Of a DNA stretch of 21,441 bases, positions 15,766 through 21,441 are shown piece by piece. A model generated the notes under the pieces. That model was not told the DNA's origin. It searched no databases and saw only the letters and a program-made list of their open reading frames with translations. How positions within the stretch are numbered: the first letter of the stretch is position 1; each line of letters opens with the position of its first letter. The position numbers were made by a program, and so were the translations under genes. Location: assembly GCA_964195405.1 (NCBI GenBank), contig CAXMPK010000215.1, positions 1 through 21,441 on the forward strand. Reading direction: 5' to 3'. The DNA comes from CAXMPK01 sp964195405. GTDB lineage: Bacteria > Actinomycetota > Acidimicrobiia > Spongiisociales > ZC4RG35.

Positions 15766-15964
15766 CTAGCCTGCCTCGTCCGAGCCATCGCCACGGTTCT
15801 GCGGCGCCGACGAAGGCCTTTGGAGCCACTGGTCGGCGGCCTCCAGCGCATCGTCTGTCGATGCTCCGATGACCGGATTGTGAGCCGAGTCCACCCGCCT
15901 TCTTCTCTTTCTTCCCCGAAGGACTCGTCTTGGTAGCCGCCACTTGACCATTCCCTTCCGACAT
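15766..15964 (-). pseudogene. Small hydrophilic gene with an apparent frameshift, upstream of the flippase
   Basis: ATG 15964 has a good AAGGAAGAG site and starts MSEGNGQVAATKTSPSGKKE, KKAGG. Staying in frame gives an unnatural Arg/Gly-rich tail to 15758. Shifting by one base near 15890 gives VDSAHNPVIGASTDDALEAA, then DQWLQRPSSAPQNRGDGSDE, AG and TAG at 15768-15766, with protein-like composition and codon use. I infer one gene of about 65 residues broken by an indel in the AG-rich run around 15893-15907, or a sequencing error there, or programmed shifting. An alternative is a separate short ORF from GTG 15894. It would be the first gene of a unit with the flippase, 36 bases downstream. Family not recognised. 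Confidence 0.4.
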
Positions 15965-16086
15965 CGACTCTTCCTTGGCGATTGACGATAGCTATGGCCG
16001 GTCGTCACTGAGCCCAAGGGCGCGCTGGTGATGTTTTGCTATGGTCGGCTGCGGGAGTTTGCGCCACCCTGAGGAGGGAAATACTG
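15965..16086. other. Divergent intergenic region
   Basis: About 120 bases separate the minus-strand small gene/flippase unit from the plus-strand MBL gene. It should hold promoters for both, but I could not assign -35/-10 boxes. GGAGGG at 16073-16078 is the MBL ribosome site. Confidence 0.4.
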
Positions 16087-17268
16087 ATGACGGACGGAAG
16101 AAAGCCGGGGTTAGGGCACCAGAACCACGGCAACTGGATGGAACAATCGCCAGTCGAGCCACGAGCCGACCACTCGGGATATTTCCCCAACACCGAGCAT
16201 CTGGGGCCCGACGAGATGCGAGTGATCATTCTTGGTAGTGGAATGCCGAACCCACGTAAGAGTCAAGCGTCGGCCTCGATACTCGTGGAGCTAGGCAACG
16301 GAGACAAGTTCATCTTCGACGTCGGCTCAGAGTCGGCTGCCAACCTCGGTGCACTCGAAATTCCGTACGACTGGGTGGACAAGGTGTTCATCTCGCATCT
16401 GCATCAAGACCACTTCGCCGATGTCGTGGCGCTCTGGATCGGTGGCTGGACTGGTGGACGTCACGGACCGCTACGTATCTGGGGCCCAAACGGCGACAAG
16501 CCGGAACTCGGAACCAAGTCTTGTGTCGAGGGCTTCAAGGCCTCCATGATGTGGGATGTCACCAGCCGACTGGGAGAGATCCCAGCAGGTGGCGGCGAGC
16601 TTGAGGTCCACGAATTCGACTATCGGGGTGAGAACCAGGTTGTATTCGAGGAGAACGACGTCACCGTCCGCTCCTGGCCCGCAGTTCATGCCATCGACGG
16701 CGCCGTGAGCTACAGCCTCGAATGGAACGGCTTGAAGTTCGTTTTCGGGGGAGACACCTACCCCAACAAGTGGTACGTCGAGTACGCGAAGAACGCCGAC
16801 CTCGCCATCCACGAATGCTTCCCCACCATGGATCAGCTGGTCAAGCAATACCGGTTCGCCCCCAGCACAGCCATCCTCGTTGCCACACACGTGCACACCG
16901 CACCATCGGCGTTCGGGGCGATCATGGCCAAGGTCGAACCAAGAATGGCAGTGGCATGGCATTTCTATAACGACTTCGATACCCGCTACGACGTCTACGA
17001 ACAGATCCGCGACACATACGAGGGTCCCCTCGCGATGGCCGACGACCTGGTTGTGTTTAACGTCACCAAAAGCGATATCCGGGTCCGGCAAGCGATCGTC
17101 AACCCGGCGACCTGGCCTGCCCCCCCACCCTCGGCTCCGGGAAAGCCCGACCACACCCAGCTGACACCGAGGTCCCAGTTCATCAACGATGGAATGCTCA
17201 CCGACCTTGTAGACGAGGTCGTCGGCCCGTTAGTGGCGGACTTCAAGCAACAACACGGCATGTCTTAG
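16087..17268 (+). CDS. MBL-fold metallo-hydrolase (GntH-like / RNase Z-like)
   Basis: The product is 393 residues. The MBL metal motif FISHLHQDHFADV gives His104, His106, Asp108 and His109. Later ligands are AVHAIDGAVSYSL (His), FVFGGDTYPNKW (Asp), ILVATHVHTAPSAFG and AVAWHFYND (His). The lead GYFPNTEHLGPDEMRVIILG resembles MBL proteins annotated as GntH of guanitoxin clusters, which are widespread outside them. No other such genes are here, so I give only the fold. Metal-dependent hydrolysis is well supported; the substrate is unknown. ATG 16087 follows GGAGGG at 8 bases and is preferred over the upstream ATG at 16036. It starts a plus-strand run with the 93-residue gene and ClC. Confidence 0.88.
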   Translation: MTDGRKPGLGHQNHGNWMEQSPVEPRADHSGYFPNTEHLGPDEMRVIILGSGMPNPRKSQASASILVELGNGDKFIFDVGSESAANLGALEIPYDWVDKVFISHLHQDHFADVVALWIGGWTGGRHGPLRIWGPNGDKPELGTKSCVEGFKASMMWDVTSRLGEIPAGGGELEVHEFDYRGENQVVFEENDVTVRSWPAVHAIDGAVSYSLEWNGLKFVFGGDTYPNKWYVEYAKNADLAIHECFPTMDQLVKQYRFAPSTAILVATHVHTAPSAFGAIMAKVEPRMAVAWHFYNDFDTRYDVYEQIRDTYEGPLAMADDLVVFNVTKSDIRVRQAIVNPATWPAPPPSAPGKPDHTQLTPRSQFINDGMLTDLVDEVVGPLVADFKQQHGMS

Positions 17269-17282
17269 GAGAGGAGCGAACT

Positions 17283-17564
17283 ATGTGTATGTCATCGGCA
17301 ACGCAATACCACCCACGACCGGTCCGGGCCGACACAATTCACCGGCCCCAAGGAGCACCGGCTTCAGCAGCCGCGAGCGATACCAACCTGTACGGGCCAA
17401 AGCCGATCCCACCGGAATGGCTCGAAGCGTCCGAACCGCCTGCACTGGCGGCTGCTGAATCGTTGGAAGAAATTGTCTCTGTGGCCGGGGCTAAGACCCA
17501 GGATGCCGGCGGTGTGATCGTAGAACTTTCCAACGGAACACGGCTTCTCATTTGCCCGGTCTGA
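17283..17564 (+). CDS. Small protein of unknown function between MBL hydrolase and ClC
   Basis: The 93-residue product starts at ATG 17283 with AGGAGAGGAG just upstream, 14 bases after the MBL stop. The first half is Pro/Ala-rich and looks disordered (YHPRPVRADTIHRPQGAPAS). The end is ordered: EIVSVAGAKTQDAGGVIVEL, SNGTRLLICPV, which looks like beta strands. No TM helix, metal motif or known family is seen. Tight spacing suggests co-expression with the MBL enzyme, perhaps as a partner, but that is inference from position. Confidence 0.62.
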   Translation: MCMSSATQYHPRPVRADTIHRPQGAPASAAASDTNLYGPKPIPPEWLEASEPPALAAAESLEEIVSVAGAKTQDAGGVIVELSNGTRLLICPV

Positions 17565-17604
17565 ATCGCTGAGGTGTTAGCCGACCCAACAGGGAGGTAG
17601 GTGA

Positions 17605-18888
17605 ATGAGCCAGCCAGCCCCGGAAGTGCCGGTGACTCGCACACCCGAGTTCTGGCAACTGCTCGGCTGGGCAGCACTCCTCGGTGCCTTCATGGGACTG
17701 GTCGCGGTTGCCTTCCTTGCGCTTATCGACCTCGGCATCGAACTGATCTGGCCCGATGACACCCCCACCGGCCTGTTCAGTGGCGAATGGTGGTTCATAC
17801 CGCTGATCGGAGCGTTTGGCCTGGTAGTGGGTCTGTTGCGACGGGCTCTGCATGTGGAACCGGTTATCCCCGGGTTGTTTGAAGAGATCAAGGAGCTCCG
17901 CGTCGAGCCACGCCTCGTTCTCGGTCGGGTGGCCGTGGCATTCGTATCCCTGATCAGCGGGGCAAGCGTCGGGCCAGAGGCACCGCTTGCCACCATCGGG
18001 GGCGGGGCTGCCACCTGGGTCTCGGAGCGTCGCCAACTCTCAGAAGAGATGCGCGGGGTGAATGTCCTCTCCGGCATGGCCGGTGCCTTCGGCGGTTTCT
18101 TCGCCGCTCCGATCATCTCGGCGATGCTCGTAGTGGAGGCTTCGACACCGTCGGGCCCCCGCCGTTACGCCCTCACCGCGCTTCCCGGTCTGACCGCTGC
18201 TATCACAGGATTCACCGTGTTCTACCTGATCTCTGGCGGAACCCTGCTCGACATCTATCAGGTGCCACCCTTCGAGTTCTCGCTTACGAACTTCTTGATC
18301 GCGATTCCACTAGGGGTCCTCGGTGCACTTGTTGCAGGGGTGTTTGGAATCTCGATGGGGCTAGTCCACAAGTCGACAGCCCGCTTTCGAACACGGCCAA
18401 TCGTGCTTGCCACGTTGGGCGGCCTGGCAATAGGGGCGATCGCATGGGCGATGCCTCTGACGGCATTCTCCGGTACTACCCAGCTGGCAACGGCGCTGGA
18501 GCACGCCCCCGAGTTCACCGCCGCCGCACTGTTTCTCATGGTGATCGGGAAAATCCTGGCCACATCCCTGTCCTTTGGAACCGGCTTCTACGGTGGCCCC
18601 ATCTTTCCCCTGATCTTTGTCGGCGGTGTCACTGGTGCGGCCGTTCACGCACTCATCCCCGGCATCCCCGAAGGGCTGGCTGTTGTTTGCCTGTTCGCCG
18701 CGGTTCCGGGTGCCGGAGCAGCGATTCCATACACCCTCGTGCTTCTGGCAGCACTCGGCGTGTCGCTCAACTCACCCATTGAGGCGGCTCCCGCGGCACT
18801 CGCAACCGTGATTGCCTATGCCATCTACAACGGTTTCCTCGATCGACGGCCACGTCCCATCCACCCCGAGCCCGCCACCCAGGATTGA
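17605..18888 (+). CDS. ClC-family chloride channel or Cl-/H+ antiporter
   Basis: The 427-residue product is a ClC core with about ten hydrophobic helices and no C-terminal CBS domains. SGASVGPEAPLATIGGG (residues 118-134) holds the selectivity motif; Glu125 matches the gating glutamate of GxEGP, in the GPEAP variant. GGFFAAPIISAMLVVEA follows the pattern of the next helix, and TGFYGGPIFPLIFVGG is the GGxFxP motif. Whether it is a channel or an antiporter cannot be decided by eye. ATG 17605 has a GGGAGGTAGGTGA site upstream. It comes 40 bases after the small gene on the same strand. In enterobacteria ClC supports glutamate-dependent acid resistance as an electrical shunt; gad lies 5 kb away here, but a link is only suggested. 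Confidence 0.93.
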   Translation: MSQPAPEVPVTRTPEFWQLLGWAALLGAFMGLVAVAFLALIDLGIELIWPDDTPTGLFSGEWWFIPLIGAFGLVVGLLRRALHVEPVIPGLFEEIKELRVEPRLVLGRVAVAFVSLISGASVGPEAPLATIGGGAATWVSERRQLSEEMRGVNVLSGMAGAFGGFFAAPIISAMLVVEASTPSGPRRYALTALPGLTAAITGFTVFYLISGGTLLDIYQVPPFEFSLTNFLIAIPLGVLGALVAGVFGISMGLVHKSTARFRTRPIVLATLGGLAIGAIAWAMPLTAFSGTTQLATALEHAPEFTAAALFLMVIGKILATSLSFGTGFYGGPIFPLIFVGGVTGAAVHALIPGIPEGLAVVCLFAAVPGAGAAIPYTLVLLAALGVSLNSPIEAAPAALATVIAYAIYNGFLDRRPRPIHPEPATQD

Positions 18889-18900
18889 TCCCGGCGAGGG

Positions 18901-19325
18901 TTAGTTTGTTGAGTCACCGCGCGAAGTGGTAAATGACCCGACACCATCATCCACCTCGAGAAACACGCCGCCGTCGAATAAACCGAGCAGGTCCGCCCGC
19001 TCCAGATTGTCAGACAGATCGCGTCTCAGTCGAGCCACACTCACCGTTTTGCCTTTGCGGTGTAGCGGGTGACGAAGCCGAGTTTGAGGAATCCCGCCAA
19101 AGCGAGGACGACGGCAACCATCAGTGCGAGAAGCCCGACCAGAGCTAGATACCGGTCCGAGTCGCCTCCCGCTAATGGAAGCACGATGACCGCGGTGAGA
19201 GTCGCGACAGCGGCTTCGGGCCCGACATTGAGATGCCGTGAGGAACCGAAAAGCGGGTAGAGAATCAAGGCTCCGAGAGCCGCATAGAGGCCATAGACGG
19301 CAGGGAGTTTGGGTTGTCTTCGCAC
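18901..19325 (-). pseudogene. Internally deleted SulP permease remnant
   Basis: The minus strand from 19325 reads PAVYGLYAALGALILYPLFG, then SSRHLNVGPEAAVATLTAVI, matching the second and third helices of a SulP permease; it goes on to VVLALAGFLKLGFVTRYTAK and stops at 19043. In the next frame, from about 19046, it reads VSVARLRRDLSDNLERADLL, then GLFDGGVFLEVDDGVGSFTT, ending at TAA 18903, which resembles the last part of a SulP STAS domain. The segment before the first helices and all the central transporter (about 300 residues) are missing. This is a decayed gene with an internal deletion. It converges on ClC, whose stop lies 12 bases away. Confidence 0.7.
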
Positions 19326-19537
19326 CGGAGGGTGCGTGGCTTCTCGATTTCAAGGCGTGGGGCTGGGGGCTGACCAATCGGCGTGAGTGGGGAAGAGCCA
19401 CTGAAATAGTCCTAGCCATGTTCGGGGCGATAATCGCGGTCGTCAGCATCCCTATGTACGAGGTTGCAGCGGTTCTGGCCTTTGGGATGTCGCTCGGCGT
19501 TCTCTACGGATTGAGTGCTCACCCATTCTCCGAGTAG
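19322..19537 (+). pseudogene. Possible C-terminal fragment of a small membrane protein
   Basis: The plus strand reads EGAWLLDFKAWGWGLTNRRE, then WGRATEIVLAMFGAIIAVVS and IPMYEVAAVLAFGMSLGVLY, with a stop at 19537. It looks like the end of DUF2127-like membrane proteins, where a L-PWAWW-like loop precedes two helices. No start with a ribosome site precedes it, and its 5' end meets the SulP remnant. I treat it as a truncated gene, with low certainty. Confidence 0.3.
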
Positions 19538-19652
19538 GAGTTGACACCCGCAGGTCCAAACCTAGGGATGTGGGGGTGAAGCAAACTGTCAACTGGGCGA
19601 CAATTTGGTAGTTGTTTCGTTTCGGAAAGCGTTGTGAATGTCGAGGTGTTTC

Positions 19653-19880
19653 ATGGCCACAAACCCACATCGCATCGAAGACGAGCCTTTGGCACCTAGG
19701 CCGTGCACTGATTGTGGTGGCATGTTGATCCCGACTCGGGTGGTTCCACACCTCTATGTCAGCCGTAGGGGCGATACTCCGGCTGATAAGTGGTCGACCG
19801 CCCCGCTTGATGCCTGGACATGTCGAGCCTGCGGGAAGACCGACTTATACGCCTACAACGTCGACGCCCTGGACGGATAA
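19653..19880 (+). CDS. Small zinc-ribbon protein
   Basis: The 75-residue product begins MATNPHRIEDEPLAPRPCTD. CTDCGG (residues ~18-23) and the later WTCRACGKTDLYAYN give two CxxC knuckles about 40 residues apart, a one-zinc ribbon, likely for nucleic-acid or protein binding. The ending DLYAYNVDAL resembles small actinobacterial zinc-ribbon proteins. The role is unknown. ATG 19653 has GAGGTG 6 bases upstream; an earlier in-frame ATG at 19638 is less well supplied. It stands alone. Confidence 0.65.
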   Translation: MATNPHRIEDEPLAPRPCTDCGGMLIPTRVVPHLYVSRRGDTPADKWSTAPLDAWTCRACGKTDLYAYNVDALDG

Positions 19881-19882
19881 AC

Positions 19883-19915
19883 GCCCTTCATGCCATAACC
19901 GGCGTCATGAGGGGC
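19883..19915 (+). terminator. Possible hairpin after the zinc-ribbon gene
   Basis: GCCCTTCATG (19883-19892) pairs with CATGAGGGGC (19906-19915), with one G-T pair, around a 13-base loop. It begins 3 bases after the stop codon. There is no T-run. Confidence 0.4.
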
Positions 19916-20009
19916 TGATCACAAGCGCACCTGTGCCGTTATGCGGCCAGTTGGGTGATTTCGTCTCGTAGGCACCGGCTGGGTATGGTCCTCTGCCCCA
20001 ATCAACGGT

Positions 20010-20014
20010 GGAGG
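20010..20014 (+). promoter_or_regulatory. Ribosome binding site supporting the TTG start at 20021
   Basis: GGAGG lies 6 bases before TTG 20021. The in-frame ATG at 19955 would add about 22 polar residues before the first helix and has no such site. Confidence 0.5.
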
Positions 20015-20020
20015 CTCCAA

Positions 20021-20431
20021 TTGGTCAAAACAACAGGTCTGATATCAATCATTGCCGGAATCGTTCTTGCTGTGGCGGGGGTAGCAACCTGGTTTGTAGT
20101 GAGTTCGACGCTTGCCGATCAGAACATCACCACCACCTCCGACGCTTGTCTACCTGATCGCGCCGTGAAAGGACCTTTCACCGCGTTTTGTCAGGCTGAC
20201 ATCATTGAACAGCACACTCTGGACATCACCGGAGGGCAAACCTACGCAGAGTTGGATAGAGACGACCCGCTCCGAGAAACAGCGATGACTTCGTCGTTTC
20301 TTCGGGCCTCGTTATTCACGTCCGTCCTCGCGTTCGGGATAGCCGCAATGGCAGTCGGGATGGGGGTCCTATTCGTTCTCATCGGAATCGCCTTGAGAAA
20401 ACTGGACCCTGAGGACAAAACCGCCACCTGA
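20021..20431 (+). CDS. Two-helix membrane protein (actinobacterial family often labelled LigA-like)
   Basis: The 136-residue product has a first TM helix (LISIIAGIVLAVAGVATWFV, about 5-24), an external loop, and a second helix (about 98-127, TSVLAFGIAAMAVGMGVLFV). The loop holds ITTTSDACLPDRAVKGPFTA, QADIIEQHTLDITGGQTYAE, and LDRDDPLRETAMTSSFLRAS. This strongly conserved loop is typical of a family often misannotated as aromatic ring-opening dioxygenase LigA; there is no dioxygenase motif. Two cysteines in the loop could form a disulfide. The function is unknown to me. TTG 20021 is chosen on its ribosome site. It stands alone on the plus strand. Confidence 0.75.
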   Translation: MVKTTGLISIIAGIVLAVAGVATWFVVSSTLADQNITTTSDACLPDRAVKGPFTAFCQADIIEQHTLDITGGQTYAELDRDDPLRETAMTSSFLRASLFTSVLAFGIAAMAVGMGVLFVLIGIALRKLDPEDKTAT

Positions 20432-20710
20432 TTCCTACCTGGTATCAGAAGCGGGTCTAATGCACGCCACAACGGCATCGCGTATGGTCCATGACACTGT
20501 GATCAGCCGCCCATAAGTGACGGTTATGCCTAGCCATTCCGTCAACGTCCGATCTCTCACAGTGCTCAGCCACAGTCAACGCCTTTCTCGGCGAGCTGGC
20601 CGACCCCTCCGTGAACACACGTGCCGCGGTGATGTCGCTGTCATAGGCAGCCGACATCCCTGATCTTGTGATGGTGTGTGAAGACGCCGCTCGTCGACTC
20701 CCGTGGGGCT
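20432..20710. other. Stretch without a supported gene
   Basis: About 280 bases. The minus strand gives a 66-codon frame (20457-20657) and the plus strand a run VNAFLGELADPSVNTRAAVM (about 20577-20640) that looks mildly protein-like and could be a transposase scrap. Neither has a start signal or family I can defend. Confidence 0.35.
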
Positions 20711-20935
20711 TTAGCCGTAGCCGTCGAAATCGGCCCCTGGCGCAATATTCGGGTACTCAACCTGGCTTTGTGCCAGTTCCATCAATGGTGCTGCTGCTAG
20801 CCCGATAACCCAGGCATAGGTGAGCTCGGCATCCATCAGGTCAATTTCCTCGTGGGGGTCGTTGATGAGGTTCATAACCATCGGGACCTGCCGCTGGATG
20901 TACGGCGCCGACCAGGAGTACTCCTCGGTGTGGCG
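20711..20935 (-). pseudogene. C-terminal remnant of a second sulfatase
   Basis: The minus strand reads RHTEEYSWSAPYIQRQVPMV, then MNLINDPHEEIDLMDAELTY, AWVIGLAAAPLMELAQSQVE and YPNIAPGADFDGYG, with TAA at 20713-20711. The pattern of a Pro-Met-x-Asn-Leu strand, then DP-EE, a helix and a final YP-PGAD tail is that of the C-terminus of type I arylsulfatases. An in-frame TGA lies at 20938-20936, and no catalytic part is found beyond it. It is a different subfamily from the intact sulfatase at 5415-7784, which ends in a jelly-roll domain. Confidence 0.6.
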
Positions 20936-21054
20936 TCACCATGTCGGTGTTCACCATTTGGGCGCTAACGGTCCACGGCCGTGACATCACCATGGGATAC
21001 GAAAGCGGTAACCGGCTCTAACCCGACGACAAGTCGCCCACGAATACAAATTGG

Positions 21055-21090
21055 AGAGGGCCCCCCGAAATCTCAAACGGGGAGCCCTCT
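21055..21090. terminator. Strong hairpin, probable bidirectional terminator
   Basis: AGAGGGC-C-CCCCG (21055-21067) pairs with CGGGG-A-GCCCTCT (21078-21090), with one mismatch, around a 10-base loop, followed by TTCTC on the plus strand. It lies about 90 bases past the stop of the minus-strand gene at 21180. The flanks at 20939-21054 and 21091-21179 hold nothing else I recognise. Confidence 0.6.
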
Positions 21091-21179
21091 TTCTCATTCG
21101 CAAACCGAGGAAGGGTTCCCGGCCTGCTCTGTGGCCGTTCCGACCCTACCCATCGAGGCAGGCCACGATGTTGGCCGAT

Positions 21180-21398
21180 TCACTGCACAGGTTCGGCAAT
21201 GCGTATCTCCGAAACGTAAACGGACATCGAGAAGACACGGACCGATGCGTCATCACCGACCACCACATCGAGGAATGACCGACCGTTGCCGGTACTACCC
21301 GGCCAGTTGCCGTTAAAAGTGCCGGTGAACACCTCACCCGAATCAGTCGTCACCCGGTACTTCAAGCCGGACTCCATAACAATGCTGCTTTCATTCAT
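21180..21398 (-). CDS. Small beta-rich protein of unknown function
   Basis: The 72-residue product begins MNESSIVMESGLKYRVTTDS and continues GEVFTGTFNGNWPGSTGNGR, SFLDVVVGDDASVRVFSMSV, ending YVSEIRIAEPVQ. Alternating strands and turns suggest a small barrel, like SH3 or Sm-like folds; no family is certain. ATG 21398 has AAGGAG at 11 bases, a little far; the frame can be extended to TTG 21422, which overlaps the site. It is alone on the minus strand, with a hairpin downstream. Confidence 0.55.
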   Translation of the reverse strand: MNESSIVMESGLKYRVTTDSGEVFTGTFNGNWPGSTGNGRSFLDVVVGDDASVRVFSMSVYVSEIRIAEPVQ

Positions 21399-21441
21399 CC
21401 AGCCACATTCTCCTTCTTCCAACGATCCGGGGCGGTGTTGG

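Noticed and set aside
16471..17154. 227-codon minus-strand frame
   Set aside because: It is a shadow of the MBL hydrolase with no ribosome site and Val/Asp/Gly-biased content.
20457..20657. 66-codon minus-strand frame near the sulfatase remnant
   Set aside because: No start signal, no recognised family, and competing protein-like text on the other strand; probably decayed DNA.

Overview
The window is moderately GC-rich and carries many GTG and TTG starts behind strong AGGAGG-type ribosome binding sites. Several families are typical of actinobacteria: a DUF6325-like protein, SHOCT and CHRD proteins, a large flippase with an internal kinase-like domain, DUF2252, and a small membrane protein often mislabelled LigA. 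My best guess is an actinobacterium, perhaps a free-living or aquatic acidimicrobial type. This rests on family recognition, not on a search. I see no rRNA, tRNA, CRISPR array, complete insertion sequence or phage module.

Layout. 1-546: 5' part of a SulP anion permease on the minus strand, cut by the window edge. 705-2936: a DUF6325-like gene (minus) diverging from a K+ channel and a PPK2-type polyphosphate kinase (plus). 3027-4340: a PRMT-like methyltransferase followed by an Arg-rich SHOCT protein (minus). 4491-7784: a type I arylsulfatase and its formylglycine-generating enzyme, joined stop-to-start (minus), with the wreck of a SulP STAS domain just upstream. 8254-10235: a secreted CHRD protein and a DUF2252 protein (minus). 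10566-13596: a glutamate decarboxylase gene (plus) lying between two direct copies of the 3' end of a flippase gene, with truncated YrhK-like and DoxX/DUF417-like fragments. 13321-15729: the full flippase/pseudokinase gene. 16087-18888: an MBL-fold hydrolase, a 93-residue protein and a ClC chloride channel/antiporter (plus). 18901-21441: mostly decayed material (a second SulP remnant, a sulfatase C-terminal remnant) mixed with small intact genes (zinc ribbon, two-TM membrane protein, small beta-rich protein).

How the genes may work together. The sulfatase and FGE form a complete maturation pair: FGE oxidises the CxPxR cysteine of the sulfatase. SulP permeases and their remnants occur three times, and sulfatase sequences twice, which suggests a locus once richer in organosulfate and sulfate handling. 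Glutamate decarboxylase and ClC within about 5 kb recall the enterobacterial acid-resistance pairing, but no glutamate/GABA antiporter is visible. PPK2 and the K+ channel fit general energy and ion stress physiology.

I found no clear new defence or mobile system. The most notable signals are: the Asp-to-Gly change in the PPK2 Walker A loop; the bacterial PRMT-like enzyme paired with a SHOCT protein; the pseudokinase-flippase fusion; the direct repeats around gad; and the concentration of truncated genes.
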